Part shown: positions 1 through 9,992 of the stretch, piece by piece
How the letters are laid out: the number at the start of each line of letters is the position of its first letter
Numbering within the stretch: position 1 is the first letter of the stretch
Source: Ruegeria marina
GTDB lineage: Bacteria; Pseudomonadota; Alphaproteobacteria; Rhodobacterales; Rhodobacteraceae
Reading direction: 5' to 3'
Length of the DNA stretch: 64,000 bases
NCBI RefSeq assembly: GCF_900101475.1
Contig: NZ_FMZV01000004.1
Coordinates: 62,001-126,000, forward strand
The notes under the pieces: model-generated
Told to the model about the DNA's origin: nothing
Database searches by the model: none
The model's input: only the letters and a program-made list of their open reading frames with translations
Position numbers and translations under genes: made by a program

Positions 1-1174
1 CCCTGCCGCCGGCCGGGCCGTCCTCGATGCCGACGACCAGCGACTGATCGCCGATGTCGCGCACAACCGCCGGATGCCAGCGCCCACCCAGATCGACATC
101 GCGCGGCACCTCTGTTGCCGCCAGCGCAGCGCGCCAGGCGTCTTCGTCGGCCAGCAGGGCAACATCGACCTTCTTGCCTGTGCCCCGCCATTGTCCGCGG
201 TCGCGATCATAGCTTTCCAACGCCCTGCGCAGGGCCTTGGCGGCTTCGACCTGCATTTCCTCGTCGATCGAGGCCCGCACGGTGAACCCGCCGGTAAAGA
301 ATTCGCCCTCGCCGAAATCCTCGCTCAACTGACGACGAATCTCGTCAGTAAAGTAATCCCGCGGCGGCAGCGCAGTGCGGAAACTGTCGAAATCGCCGTT
401 CTGGACAGAGCGGAGCGGCATGTCCCGCTCGCGTTCATAGGTCGCCTGGTCGATATAGCCGTTCTCGCGCATTTCGCGCAAAACATAGTTGCGCCGGTCC
501 AGCAGGCGCTGTTTTTCGCGCACCGGATGATAATCCGATGGCGCCTTTGGCATGGCCGCAAGGGTTGCCGCCTCATGCGGGGCCAGTTCGCTGAGCGTCT
601 TGTTGAAATAGGTCTGCGCAGCGGCGGTCACACCATAGGAGTTCTGCCCCAGAAAGATCTCGTTCATGTAGAGTTCGAGAATCTGTTCCTTGTTCAAGGT
701 CTGTTCCAGCCGCGCGGCCAGGATGATTTCCTTGATCTTGCGTTCCGCCTTGCGGTCGCCGGACAACAGGAAGTTCTTCATCACCTGCTGGGTGATGGTC
801 GAAGCCCCACGAACATTGCTCCCGCGCGAGCGGACGGCCTCGATCCCGGCAGCCGCGATACCCCGGATGTCATATCCCTGGTGGCTGTAGAAGTTCTTGT
901 CTTCGGCCGAGATGAACGCTTGCTTCACCAGGTCTGGTATCTCGTCGGACGGAGTGAACAGGCGCCGTTCTTTCGCGAACTCGTCGATCAGATGCCCTTC
1001 GCTCGAATAGATACGGCTGATCGTCGGCGGTTTGTACTCGGCCAGCGACTCATGGCTGGGCAGATCCCGGCCATACATCCAGAAGATACCTCCGATGGTC
1101 AGGGCCACCATGAAGATGCCCAGCGTAACGAGGCTGAATATGGCCCCGAAGAAAGAGAGGATGAAACGGATCAC
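1..1174 (-). CDS. mrcA: Penicillin-binding protein 1A, 3' end outside the window
   Basis: Bifunctional peptidoglycan glycosyltransferase/transpeptidase of the inner membrane. About 391 N-terminal codons are visible. They cover a short cytoplasmic start, one membrane segment (residues about 5-28) and the GT51 glycosyltransferase domain with the family signature EDKNFYSHQG (containing the catalytic Glu) and a QQVMKNFLL motif. The start is GTG at 1174, chosen because AAAGG lies a normal distance upstream and the membrane anchor follows at once; no ATG suits the anchor. It lies 106 bases downstream of the AmiC amidase on the same strand, so the pair probably forms a cell-wall operon. The transpeptidase domain lies beyond base 1. 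Confidence 0.93.
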   Translation of the reverse strand, partial: MIRFILSFFGAIFSLVTLGIFMVALTIGGIFWMYGRDLPSHESLAEYKPPTISRIYSSEGHLIDEFAKERRLFTPSDEIPDLVKQAFISAEDKNFYSHQGYDIRGIAAAGIEAVRSRGSNVRGASTITQQVMKNFLLSGDRKAERKIKEIILAARLEQTLNKEQILELYMNEIFLGQNSYGVTAAAQTYFNKTLSELAPHEAATLAAMPKAPSDYHPVREKQRLLDRRNYVLREMRENGYIDQATYERERDMPLRSVQNGDFDSFRTALPPRDYFTDEIRRQLSEDFGEGEFFTGGFTVRASIDEEMQVEAAKALRRALESYDRDRGQWRGTGKKVDVALLADEDAWRAALAATEVPRDVDLGGRWHPAVVRDIGDQSLVVGIEDGPAGGR

Positions 1175-1280
1175 GTAGCTGCCTTTGTAGTGCGATGACG
1201 CCTATATAAGGGCGCGAACGGTTAGCGTCAAAACACGAAGCGGGATTCGGCCTGTCGGCTGCGCCTGAATACTTGCGGCC

Positions 1281-2501
1281 CTATTGGCGCACCAGCGAGC
1301 GATTTTCCAGATCGGCCTTGCGCCAGTTCATCAGCCCGTTGCGGATACCTGCCGCCATGGCCGCCCGCCAGTTGTCGTCCTGCAGGTTCTTCAGATCCCT
1401 CGGGCTCGACAGAAAGCCGACTTCGACAAGAACGGAAGGGATATCCGCGGCCTTGAGCACCGAAAACGATGCAGCCCGCAGCGGGCGGCGGTTCATCGGC
1501 CCCCCTTGCTGAGCCATGCCATCAACCAGGGCCCGCGCCAGTGCTTCGGTTCGCGGCCGGGTCTCCTGTCGTGCCAGATCGAGCAGCACGTCGGTCACCT
1601 TGTCGTCGGTCTCGCTCAGATCGACGCCTGCCAGCAGATCGTCGCGGTCATGCCTTTCGGCCAGCTTGGCCGAGGCTACGTCCGAGGCTTCTTCCGCAAG
1701 CACGTGAACCGTCGCGCCATGTGCCATGCCCTCGCTCAGCGAATCGGCGTGAAGCGAGAGGAACACATCCGCCCCGGCCTCGTGCGCCAGCGCCACCCGC
1801 CGTTCGAGCGAGACGAAAACATCTGTGTCCCGGGTCAGGATCACTTCGAACCCGCCCGAGCGCAGCAAAAGATCCTGCAATTCGCGCGCGAAACGCAGCA
1901 TCAGCTCCTTTTCGACGACGCCTTCAACCTCGGCGCCGGGGTCGATCCCGCCATGCCCCGGATCGAGCACCACCCGCAACGGCGCGTCTGGTGCTCTTTC
2001 GGGCAAGGCTGGCAGGTCTTGCGGCGCAGGCAGATCCCAGCGCGGATCGCTTGGCGCACCGGTTCCGGCTGCAAATTCTTGCTCTCCGGCAGGCTGCAAC
2101 ATCACTGTCAACCTTGCCTCACCAGTGACGTTGTCGACGTTCATCGCGGCTTCGGACACGACAAGCGGCCTTGCCAATTCAAGCACCATCCGGGACCAGC
2201 CGGGGACATAGCTGCCGTAATGCACACCGGAAATCGCCTCATCCACAAGCAGCATATCCGCACGAAGGCCGGTCCAGTCGACCTCCTGGAAATCCAGTAC
2301 AAGACGACGCGGCGCATCCAGCGTGAACAGCCGGAACGGTACGCCCTGGCTGAGCGTCATCGCGATGCGCACAGCCCCGCGCTGCGCCTGGACGGCAAGC
2401 GTCTCCTCTGCCCGCAGTCGCGCCAGACCGCTGAAATCCTGCGCCAGTGATGGAGCGGCCAGCGCCCAGAGCGCAACTATGAAGCTGATGATCCTGCTCA
2501 T
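1281..2501 (-). CDS. amiC: N-acetylmuramoyl-L-alanine amidase, AMIN plus Amidase_3 type
   Basis: Periplasmic zinc amidase that cleaves the stem peptide from glycan strands during cell separation; 406 residues. A cleavable signal peptide (residues 1-20, ending PSLAQ) is followed by an AMIN domain (about 25-135), a Pro-rich linker and the Amidase_3 catalytic domain (about 175-395). Zinc-site motifs DPGHGGIDPG, then ELMLRF with the metal Glu, then SLHADS are visible, and the terminal VEVGFLSS motif carries the last catalytic Glu. It precedes the PBP1A gene on the same strand. The family is regulated by EnvC/NlpD-type activators, none of which is seen here. Confidence 0.94.
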   Translation of the reverse strand: MSRIISFIVALWALAAPSLAQDFSGLARLRAEETLAVQAQRGAVRIAMTLSQGVPFRLFTLDAPRRLVLDFQEVDWTGLRADMLLVDEAISGVHYGSYVPGWSRMVLELARPLVVSEAAMNVDNVTGEARLTVMLQPAGEQEFAAGTGAPSDPRWDLPAPQDLPALPERAPDAPLRVVLDPGHGGIDPGAEVEGVVEKELMLRFARELQDLLLRSGGFEVILTRDTDVFVSLERRVALAHEAGADVFLSLHADSLSEGMAHGATVHVLAEEASDVASAKLAERHDRDDLLAGVDLSETDDKVTDVLLDLARQETRPRTEALARALVDGMAQQGGPMNRRPLRAASFSVLKAADIPSVLVEVGFLSSPRDLKNLQDDNWRAAMAAGIRNGLMNWRKADLENRSLVRQ

Positions 2502-2561
2502 GATCCCGGTCTTTGCGGATTTGTTGCAGAGAATAGCCGCCTGCTGCCGCGCTGGAAACTT

Positions 2562-3719
2562 CTAATCCGTGAATTGCGCGCGCCCGGCCATGAACTTCGC
2601 CAAGCGCGCCATCCCCTCCTCGATATCCTCAGTGGCGCGCGCATAGGAAAACCGCAAGGTCCGCGCGCCGCGCACCGGATCGAAGTCGAGACCCGGCGTC
2701 ACCGCAACACCGGCCTTGTCCAGGATCTCGGCGGCAAAGGCACGGCTGTCATCGGTCAGATCAGAGACGTCCGCATAAATGTAGAATGCCCCGTCAGGCG
2801 GTGCGATCCGCGTGAACCCGGCCTTTGGCAACCCCTCCAGCATCAGCTTGCGGTTTGCCTTGTAGACAGCGAGGTTCGCTTGCAGTTCCGCGTCACAATC
2901 CATCGCGGCCAGGGCCGCGATCTGGCTGGCGTGCGGGGCGCAGATGAACATGTTCTGGGCAATGCGCTCGACCACCCGGACCTGATCCTCCGGCACCACC
3001 ATCCAGCCGATGCGCCAGCCCGTCATGGAGAAATATTTCGAAAACGAGTTGATGACATAGCAGTCGTCGGTTAGTTTCAGAGCGGTCACGGCCTTGGCCT
3101 CGTATTCCAGGCCGTGGTAGATCTCGTCGCTGATGAAACTTGCGCCTTGCGCCTGTGTCGCCTCGATCAGCGCCCCCATGGCCGAACGGTCGAGCATGGT
3201 ACCGGTCGGGTTTGCCGGAGAAGCCACCATCAGCCCCGCAAGATCCATGCCCGCGAAATCCGCCGGCACCGGTTGCAACCGGTTCTCCGGCGCCGTCGGC
3301 AGATCGACCGGTACCAGACCCAGGGCCCGCAGGATCTGGCGATACGAGGGATACCCAGGCGCTCCGATACCAACCCGGTCGCCGCTGTCGAAGAGCGCCG
3401 TAAAGGCAAGCAGGAATCCGCCGGAGGATCCAGGGGTGATGATGACCCGCTCGGGGTTCAGATCTACCCCGTACCAGTCGCCGTAAAGCCGGGCGATGCG
3501 GCTCCGGAGCGCTGGCAGGCCCAGGGCAACGGTATAGCCCAATGCGTCTGATCTCAGGCGTTTTTCCAACGCCTCCAAGGCTCCTTTCGGTGCCCCGGTG
3601 CCGGGTTGGCCGACCTCCATGTGGATGATCCTGCGGCCGGCCTCCTCGGCCTTGCGGGCGGCCTCCATGACATCCATCACGATGAAGGGATCGACATTGG
3701 ATCGACTTGAGTTTCTCAT
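2562..3719 (-). CDS. Class I/II pyridoxal-phosphate aminotransferase
   Basis: Cytoplasmic fold-type I aminotransferase of 385 residues. The PLP lysine is in SFSKYFSMTGWRIGW, with NPTG and SDEIYHGL upstream and the substrate-carboxylate Arg in LRFSYA near the end. It resembles the AspC/AlaA group, but substrate cannot be read from sequence. I place the start at ATG 3719, preceded by GGGAGA seven bases upstream. An upstream in-frame extension exists but overlaps the divergent protease gene, whose likely start is only 22 bases away. The two genes must share a promoter zone that overlaps coding DNA. Confidence 0.88.
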   Translation of the reverse strand: MRNSSRSNVDPFIVMDVMEAARKAEEAGRRIIHMEVGQPGTGAPKGALEALEKRLRSDALGYTVALGLPALRSRIARLYGDWYGVDLNPERVIITPGSSGGFLLAFTALFDSGDRVGIGAPGYPSYRQILRALGLVPVDLPTAPENRLQPVPADFAGMDLAGLMVASPANPTGTMLDRSAMGALIEATQAQGASFISDEIYHGLEYEAKAVTALKLTDDCYVINSFSKYFSMTGWRIGWMVVPEDQVRVVERIAQNMFICAPHASQIAALAAMDCDAELQANLAVYKANRKLMLEGLPKAGFTRIAPPDGAFYIYADVSDLTDDSRAFAAEILDKAGVAVTPGLDFDPVRGARTLRFSYARATEDIEEGMARLAKFMAGRAQFTD

Positions 3720-3741
3720 GACGTTCTCCCATGGTGCGGCC

Positions 3742-5091
3742 ATGGCTTTTGAACGCGTATCCCGGCTGGCGTCAATCCCGGCCCTTTTTCTGCTGACCAT
3801 CCTGTGGCTGGTCACGGCGGGCTCCGCTTCGGCCATCACCTTGCTGCGCGACCCGGATATCGAAAACGGGCTGGAGGAACTTGCCTTTCCGATCCTGCGC
3901 GCTGCCGGGTTGAACCCGCGGCGGATAAAGCTGCTGGTCGTGGACGACAGTTCGTTGAACGCTTTCGTTCTCGATCACAATGCGATCTTCATCCACAGCG
4001 GCCTGATCGAAAAGGTGCAGCGCGCCGATGTGCTGCAGGCGGTCATCGCCCACGAGGCCGCACACATCGCGAACGGCCACATAGCCAGACGCATTGGGAA
4101 CCTGGAAAACGCGCGAACCCTGTCCAGGCTGGGGCTTGGCCTGTCTCTGCTGGCCGCTGCGGCCGGCGGCGGCGAAGCGGCGATGGGCATAGCGGCAGGC
4201 ACACAAAGCTCGGCCCTGCGCGGTTTCCTGAAACACACCCGCGCCGAGGAAACGGCGGCCGACAATTCGGCGGTAAGCTATCTGCGCTGGTCCGACATCT
4301 CGATAAAGGGTCTGATCGACCTGCACCGCACCTTCGCCGGGCAAGAGTTGCTGTCGGTTGAACGCCAGGATCCCTACATGCAATCCCACCCCTTGACCCG
4401 TGACCGGATCCGCAGTGCCGAGACCTATCTCGAAAGCTATGGCGACCAGGCCCCCGCCAATCCGGATGCCGATTACTGGTTTGCACGGGTGCGTGGCAAG
4501 GTTTCGGCTTTTTCGCGCAGCTCGAAATGGACTTTGGGGCGTGCCGCCGAAGAACATCACCGCGACATACGCATGATGCGCGAGGCGATTGCCTGGCATC
4601 GCGACCGCAATCTGGCCCAGGCCCGTGCCGCCATCGACGCCGCCATCGCGGAACGTCCGGACGATGCCTATTACGTGGAACTCAAGGGCCAGATCCTGAT
4701 CGAGCACCGCCAGACCCAGGCGGCAGTCGCAACCTACAAGCAGGCGGTCGATCTTGCCCCCAACAACGCGCTTATCCTTGCCGGTTATGGCCGCGCGTTG
4801 CTTGGCGCCGGGCAGGACAAGGCCGCGCTCGAGGTGCTGGAGCGCGCCCGCGCCCGCGACTATCGCGATATCCGCATGTTGCGGGACCTGGCGGTCGCCT
4901 ACTCGAAAACCGGTAACGACGGCATGGCGTCCGTCGTGACCGCCGAACGCTACGCGCTTCAGGGCCGCCCTGAAGACGCACTGATTCACGCCAGGCGGGC
5001 CGTCGGCGCCCTGCCCACCGGTTCGCCCGGCTGGCAGAGGGCACAGGATGTCCTCCTGGCTTCGGAACGATCTGTAAAAAGGAAGAGATGA
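3742..5091 (+). CDS. M48 family metalloprotease with TPR repeats, BepA-like
   Basis: Periplasmic zinc metalloprotease of 449 residues, similar in architecture to BepA/YfgC, which assists or degrades outer-membrane proteins. It has a signal peptide (residues 1-31), the M48 domain with zinc motif HEAAH at about 104-108 and the third ligand in EETAADN near 169, and C-terminal tetratricopeptide repeats (about 285-440). The start at ATG 3742 gives a clean signal sequence; an ATG at 3718 is possible but would overlap the divergent aminotransferase start. Its stop overlaps the next gene's ATG by four bases, so it is translationally coupled to the DsbA-like gene. Confidence 0.9.
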   Translation: MAFERVSRLASIPALFLLTILWLVTAGSASAITLLRDPDIENGLEELAFPILRAAGLNPRRIKLLVVDDSSLNAFVLDHNAIFIHSGLIEKVQRADVLQAVIAHEAAHIANGHIARRIGNLENARTLSRLGLGLSLLAAAAGGGEAAMGIAAGTQSSALRGFLKHTRAEETAADNSAVSYLRWSDISIKGLIDLHRTFAGQELLSVERQDPYMQSHPLTRDRIRSAETYLESYGDQAPANPDADYWFARVRGKVSAFSRSSKWTLGRAAEEHHRDIRMMREAIAWHRDRNLAQARAAIDAAIAERPDDAYYVELKGQILIEHRQTQAAVATYKQAVDLAPNNALILAGYGRALLGAGQDKAALEVLERARARDYRDIRMLRDLAVAYSKTGNDGMASVVTAERYALQGRPEDALIHARRAVGALPTGSPGWQRAQDVLLASERSVKRKR

Positions 5092-5846
5092 TGTTTCGCA
5101 CCCTAGCAACCTCGGCGCTTGCCGCCATGCTTCTGACCGGCCCGTCACAGGCGCTGGATCTTGACACGATGTCTGCTGAAGAGCGGGCGGCCTTTGGCGC
5201 GCAGGTCCGCGCCTACCTTCTGGAAAACCCGCAAGTGATCATCGAGGCCATCAACATACTCGAACAGCGCCAGGCCGAGGCCGAATCCCAGCAGGACGTG
5301 AAGATGATCCAGGTCAACTCGGCCGAAATCTTCGAGGATGGCTATTCCTGGGTCGGGGGCAATCCCGACGGCGACATTACCCTGGTCGAATTCATGGATT
5401 ACCGCTGCGGATATTGCCGCCGCGCCGCGCCCGAGGTGGCGAAGCTGCTTCAGGAGGACGGCAACATCCGCTTCATCGTCAAGGAATTCCCGATTCTGGG
5501 TGACGCATCGCTACAGGCGTCCCGTTTTGCCATCGCGACCAAGATCGTCGCCGGGGACGAGGCCTATGGCCAGGTCCATGACGCGTTGATGGAGTTCACA
5601 GGCGACGTAACCGATGTCACGCTCGCCCGGATCGGCGAGGGACTGGCGCTCGATGTCGAGGCGATCAAGGCGGAAATGAACAGTGACGAAGTGACCCGCC
5701 GGATTGCCGAGACCCGTGCCCTGGCTCAACGGCTCAATATTTCCGGTACGCCATCTTTCGTTCTTGAAACCGAGATGTTGCGCGGGTTTCTGCCCGCCGA
5801 ACAGATGCAACAGATCGTCGACGCGCTGCGTGACGAACGCAGCTGA
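5088..5846 (+). CDS. DsbA-family periplasmic thiol oxidoreductase
   Basis: Thioredoxin-fold secreted protein of 252 residues. It has a signal peptide (1-23, ending SQALD), a helical region about 25-70 resembling the N-terminal extension of ScsC/BdbD-type proteins, then a DsbA domain with the redox motif CGYC at about 107-110 and a cis-Pro loop in ISGTPSF. It probably forms or isomerises disulfides in exported proteins. It overlaps the upstream BepA-like gene by four bases, linking disulfide handling with outer-membrane protein quality control. Which partner reoxidises it (DsbB or ScsB type) is not visible here. Confidence 0.88.
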   Translation: MMFRTLATSALAAMLLTGPSQALDLDTMSAEERAAFGAQVRAYLLENPQVIIEAINILEQRQAEAESQQDVKMIQVNSAEIFEDGYSWVGGNPDGDITLVEFMDYRCGYCRRAAPEVAKLLQEDGNIRFIVKEFPILGDASLQASRFAIATKIVAGDEAYGQVHDALMEFTGDVTDVTLARIGEGLALDVEAIKAEMNSDEVTRRIAETRALAQRLNISGTPSFVLETEMLRGFLPAEQMQQIVDALRDERS

Positions 5847-5954
5847 ACCAGGCAGGGCGCGCGCAAGCGCGTCCTGTTTCCGCCGCCAGATCACCATGTT
5901 TCAGGTGATCGGCATGACCGAGTTGTTAACCAATTGTCCTTTATGACTCGGGGC

Positions 5955-6214
5955 ATGGATACGATTTCTCTCGCCCCCTTGCGGGACTGGTTCCCGCCGC
6001 AGGTTTCTTTCTGCTCTGGTACCTGGCCGCGCGCAGGTTGCGCCAGGCATTGCATGACGTCGATCAGCAGACCGTCCGCATCCAGGAACTGCGCCGGTCT
6101 CTGGAGAAGTCGGACATCGACCTCGCCATGAGGGATGCCAGAATCGCCAGGCTGGTTCGGGATCTGACGCAGGCACGTGGCGGATTTCGCCCGCCATTGT
6201 CCCGTACCGGATAA
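5955..6214 (+). pseudogene. Small membrane/coiled-coil protein gene with a -1 frameshift
   Basis: The frame ending at TAA 6212-6214 reads as a real small protein: one membrane segment (LVPAAGFFLLWYLAARR), then a charged, heptad-like coiled coil (HDVDQQTVRIQEL onwards). It has no start codon; the frame is open only from 5930. The ATG at 5955 (or 5943) starts a different frame. One extra C in the run of five C at 5974-5978 would join the ATG to the good frame and give 86 residues beginning MDTISLAPLAGLVP. So this is either a genuine inactivating frameshift or a homopolymer sequencing error. Function is unknown. It converges on ispG. Confidence 0.55.
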
Positions 6215-6239
6215 CGACGGCGCGGGCCTGTCCCCGGCG

Positions 6240-7367
6240 TTATTCCGCAGCCTGGCCGGTTTCGGTCTGCTCCAGTTGGGCGGCCTTTTTCTCCACCTCT
6301 TCGACGATATGGTCGATCATCCGCTCGTTCGACATCTTGTGGCTGGCCTTGCCTGCCAGATAGACCATGCCCGACCCCGCCCCGCCGCCGGTGAAGCCGA
6401 CATCGGTCATCAACGCCTCGCCCGGCCCGTTGACCACGCAGCCGATGATGGACAGGCTCATTGGTGTCTTGATGTGCTCCAGCCGCTTTTCCAGGATTTC
6501 GACCGTCTTGATCACGTCAAAACCCTGCCGCGCGCAACTGGGGCAGGAAATGATGTTGACGCCCCTGTGCCGAAGGCCCAGCGATTTCAGGATCTCGTAG
6601 CCGACCTTGACCTCTTCGACCGGGTCGGCGCTGAGGCTTACCCGGATCGTGTCGCCGATCCCCATCCACAACAGGTTGCCGAGGCCAATGGCCGACTTGA
6701 TGGTGCCGCTGACCAGCCCGCCTGCCTCGGTGATGCCCAGATGGATCGGCGCGTCCGTCGCTTCGGCGATGCCCTGGTAAGCGGCCGCGGAAAGGAACAC
6801 GTCCGACGCCTTCACACTGATCTTGTATTCGTGAAAATCGTTGTCCTGCAGGATGCGGATATGCTCCAGCCCGCTTTCGACCATCGCCTCGGGGCAAGGC
6901 TCGCCATATTTTTCCAGCAGATGCTTTTCCAGGCTGCCGGCATTCACCCCGATACGGATCGAGCAGCCATGGTCACGCGCCGCCCTGATCACCTCGCGGA
7001 CACGCTCCGGGCTGCCGATATTGCCGGGGTTGATGCGCAGGCAGGCCGCGCCTGCCTCGGCCGCCTCGATCCCCCGGCGATAGTGGAAATGGATATCCGC
7101 CACGATCGGCACCGGGCTTTCCCGCACGATCTCGCGCAAGGCGCGGGCGCTGGCCTCGTCCGGCACCGATACGCGCACGATATCCGCCCCCGCCTCGGCC
7201 GCCGCCTGCACCTGGGCAACTGTCGCGGCCACATCGGTCGTCAGCGTGTTGGTCATGGTCTGGACCGAGATCGGCGCGTCGCCGCCCACAGGCACGTTGC
7301 CCACCATGATCTGGCGCGATTTGCGTCGGTAAATGTTACGCCAGGGGCGCACGGGATTGTGAGACAT
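6240..7367 (-). CDS. ispG: 4-hydroxy-3-methylbut-2-en-1-yl diphosphate synthase
   Basis: Iron-sulfur enzyme of the MEP isoprenoid pathway that reductively converts MEcPP to HMBPP; 375 residues. It has a TIM-barrel N-terminal part (VQTMTN near the start, [17 protein letters not shown]) and the C-terminal 4Fe-4S domain with cysteines in SCPSCARQG and GCVVNGPGE, where the nearby Glu is the third-motif residue. The start is ATG 7367, which follows GGCAGG; a GTG twelve bases upstream is possible. It lies 69 bases after rodZ on the same strand, a pairing common in alphaproteobacteria, so the two are probably cotranscribed. Confidence 0.96.
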   Translation of the reverse strand: MSHNPVRPWRNIYRRKSRQIMVGNVPVGGDAPISVQTMTNTLTTDVAATVAQVQAAAEAGADIVRVSVPDEASARALREIVRESPVPIVADIHFHYRRGIEAAEAGAACLRINPGNIGSPERVREVIRAARDHGCSIRIGVNAGSLEKHLLEKYGEPCPEAMVESGLEHIRILQDNDFHEYKISVKASDVFLSAAAYQGIAEATDAPIHLGITEAGGLVSGTIKSAIGLGNLLWMGIGDTIRVSLSADPVEEVKVGYEILKSLGLRHRGVNIISCPSCARQGFDVIKTVEILEKRLEHIKTPMSLSIIGCVVNGPGEALMTDVGFTGGGAGSGMVYLAGKASHKMSNERMIDHIVEEVEKKAAQLEQTETGQAAE

Positions 7368-7436
7368 GGAACCTGCCACCGATACTTGGAAGACTGGCCT
7401 CTAGATAGGCCCATGCGCCTCCGACGGCAACCGGGA

Positions 7437-8639
7437 TCAGTTCGCGGGTGCCCGGGTTGCGGCGTCCTGCGCCTCGGCCACCAGCAACTGGCGCAACGCC
7501 TGGTTCTGGTCGGCCTCCAGATCCGCGACCGCGAACCTTTCGCCAACGGCATCCATCGACAGCTCGACGTTCTTGGTAACCGTTCCGCGCGCGCCCACCG
7601 GACCGTAATGGGCACCGTTCATCGTGAAATAGACTGCGCCGGATTCGCCGACACGCAGGGTCGGTGGTTCTTCGGTCAGGGGGACCTCATAGGTGTTTCC
7701 CTGTTCCACAGTACCCAAGGTGCCTTCGAAGATCACGCTGCCGTCCGCCGAGGTGACGCGCATCCAGGCCGGGCTGACGGCCACGATCTTCAGCGTGGGC
7801 TCCAGTTCCTCAACCACTTGCGGCAAGAGCGCGTCGACCGCGCGCTGGGTCTCGGTCAACTGTACTTCGGGGAGTTGCGGGGTCTGGAACATGCCCACAG
7901 ATCTGGGATCGAGCGAGGCGATGGGCGCATCGCGCGACACCAGAACCGGAACCTCCAGCGCCTGCGGCCGGTAGAGTCTGTCAAGCGCTTCGACAGTCGG
8001 GCCATCAGCGGCTTCGGTGTCGCGGCCAGCCCCGTTCAGCGGATCGAGGTCGGCAAGCACCAGCGGGGCCTGCTCGACCGGCGCGACCTGGACCTGCTGA
8101 ACCTGCTTGAGCACAGACCATCCGCCATAGCCGATGCCGCCGATCAACGCCACGAGAACCATGATGGACCCAACGGCACGCGGTTCGATCCGGGAAAGAA
8201 CGGGATCGCGGGCAGGTGCAAAGGGGGTATTCGGAGTGATGAAGGGATCGCGCTGCGAAACCCGACGCTGTGTCGCGTTTGTCGACTGCTTTTTGACGCC
8301 GGAGGCTTGCGCCGACATGCCATGCGCGACTTCAAAACCGCTCTCGGCGCAAAATTTCGAAAAACAGTCTTCGGCATCCATGCCCAGGTAACGGGCATAG
8401 GACCGCACATAGCCAGCGATGAACCCGGGCGTATCAAAGGCCGACGGATCGCAATTCTCGATCGCGGCAATGTAATTTGCCTTGATCCGCAACTCGCGCT
8501 GAACATCGAGAAGAGACTTGCCCATTGTGGCGCGCTCGCCGCGCATGATGTCGCCGAGCCGCAACTCGAAGTCGTCAAAGCCCTTAGGTGTTTCAACCTC
8601 TGCTTCATCAGACTTGCGCTGGAACCTGCGCCCAATCAT
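7437..8639 (-). CDS. rodZ: RodZ-like cytoskeletal HTH membrane protein
   Basis: Single-pass inner-membrane protein of 400 residues. The cytoplasmic Xre-type helix-turn-helix domain (about 25-95, with GKSLLDVQRELRIK and AIENCDPSAF) would bind MreB. A membrane segment near 165-185 (MVLVALIGGIGYGGW) is followed by a Pro/acidic linker and a periplasmic DUF4115 domain (about 295-380, with AWMRVTSADG). This layout fits RodZ, which links MreB to the elongasome. The start is ATG 8639 (MIGRRFQRK); an upstream in-frame extension of 19 codons is less likely. It is followed by ispG. Confidence 0.85.
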   Translation of the reverse strand: MIGRRFQRKSDEAEVETPKGFDDFELRLGDIMRGERATMGKSLLDVQRELRIKANYIAAIENCDPSAFDTPGFIAGYVRSYARYLGMDAEDCFSKFCAESGFEVAHGMSAQASGVKKQSTNATQRRVSQRDPFITPNTPFAPARDPVLSRIEPRAVGSIMVLVALIGGIGYGGWSVLKQVQQVQVAPVEQAPLVLADLDPLNGAGRDTEAADGPTVEALDRLYRPQALEVPVLVSRDAPIASLDPRSVGMFQTPQLPEVQLTETQRAVDALLPQVVEELEPTLKIVAVSPAWMRVTSADGSVIFEGTLGTVEQGNTYEVPLTEEPPTLRVGESGAVYFTMNGAHYGPVGARGTVTKNVELSMDAVGERFAVADLEADQNQALRQLLVAEAQDAATRAPAN

Positions 8640-8768
8640 GCCTGCCGCCTCATGGTTTTTGCCGAGTGTTATCGACAGCACGGGAATCGTCCCCATAACG
8701 ATTCGTCCGCGCCTTTTGTTACCTCAACCGTAACACGAGGCAAAGGAATTGGACACCAAAGCGTGAGG

Positions 8769-9992
8769 TCAACCCGCCAGTTCGGCACGATTCAGCGCAC
8801 AGTGGGCCCAAAGAATGTCCATCGCCCGCACCAGCTTATCCATCTCGTCCGGCCCATGCACCGGCGACGGGGTGAACCGCAGCCGTTCCGTGCCGCGCGG
8901 CACGGTGGGAAAATTGATGGGCTGCACGTAGATGCCGAAATCTTCGAGCAACATGTCGCTCAGCTTCTTGGTATGCACCGGATTGCCGACGATCACGGGA
9001 ACGATATGGCTGCCGTGGTCGATCAGCGGCAGGCCCAGCCCCTTGAGGCGCATCTTGAGAATCTTCGCCTGGGTCTGGTGCTGATCCCGCAATTTCTGCG
9101 CCTTCTTCAGATGCGCGACCGAGGCTGCCGCACCTGCCGCAACCGCCGGCGGCAGCGAGGTGGTAAAGATGAAGCCCGGCGCATAAGACCTGATCGCGTC
9201 GCACATTTTGGCGCTGGCGGCAATGTACCCACCCATCACGCCATAGGCCTTGGCGAGCGTACCGTTGATGATGTCGATGCGATGCGCCAGCCGGTCCCGC
9301 TCGGTCACGCCGCCGCCGCGCGGCCCGTACATGCCGACCGCATGCACCTCGTCGATATAGGTCAGCGCGCCGAACTCGTCGGCCAGGTCGCAGATCTCTT
9401 CAATGGGCCCGAAATCGCCATCCATCGAATAAACCGATTCAAAGGCAATGAGCTTGGGCGCCGCCGGATCGTCGGCCGCAAGCAATTCGCGCAGATGCGC
9501 CACGTCGTTGTGGCGGAACACGCGCTTGGCCCCGCCATTGCGGCGCACGCCCTCGATCATCGAGGCATGGTTGAGCGCATCCGAATAGATGATCAGGCCC
9601 GGAAACAGCTTGGGCAGGGTGCTCAGCGTCGCGTCATTGGCGATATAGGCCGAGGTAAAGAGCAGCGCCGCTTCCTTGCCATGCAGGTCGGCAAGTTCCG
9701 CCTCCAGCCGCTTGTGATAGACCGTCGTGCCCGAGATGTTGCGGGTGCCGCCCGACCCGGCGCCGGTGGCGTCGATGGCCTCGTGCATCGCCTGCAACAC
9801 GACCGGGTGCTGCCCCATGCCCAGGTAATCGTTGCCGCACCATACCGTGATCGGCCGCTTGCTGCCGTCGGGGCGCGTCCAGACTGCGTGCGGGAAATTG
9901 CCCTTTTCCCGCTCGATGTCGATAAAGGTCCGGTAGCGGCCTTCGTCATGAAGTTTTTGGATGGCGGCGTCGAGTTGCGCGTTATGGTCCAC
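8769..9992 (-). CDS. hemA: 5-aminolevulinate synthase
   Basis: PLP enzyme condensing glycine and succinyl-CoA, the first step of tetrapyrrole synthesis by the C4 (Shemin) route typical of alphaproteobacteria. I choose GTG 9992, five bases after a strong GGAGG. It gives 407 residues, the usual length for this family, and a start [12 protein letters not shown] that matches homologues. An ATG twelve bases upstream (10004) lies within the SD region. The catalytic lysine is in NGTLAKAYG, with the glycine-rich SGGTRNI and the DEVHAVG motif also present. An FNR-type site at 10122-10135 suggests oxygen control. Confidence 0.96.
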   Translation of the reverse strand: MDHNAQLDAAIQKLHDEGRYRTFIDIEREKGNFPHAVWTRPDGSKRPITVWCGNDYLGMGQHPVVLQAMHEAIDATGAGSGGTRNISGTTVYHKRLEAELADLHGKEAALLFTSAYIANDATLSTLPKLFPGLIIYSDALNHASMIEGVRRNGGAKRVFRHNDVAHLRELLAADDPAAPKLIAFESVYSMDGDFGPIEEICDLADEFGALTYIDEVHAVGMYGPRGGGVTERDRLAHRIDIINGTLAKAYGVMGGYIAASAKMCDAIRSYAPGFIFTTSLPPAVAAGAAASVAHLKKAQKLRDQHQTQAKILKMRLKGLGLPLIDHGSHIVPVIVGNPVHTKKLSDMLLEDFGIYVQPINFPTVPRGTERLRFTPSPVHGPDEMDKLVRAMDILWAHCALNRAELAG

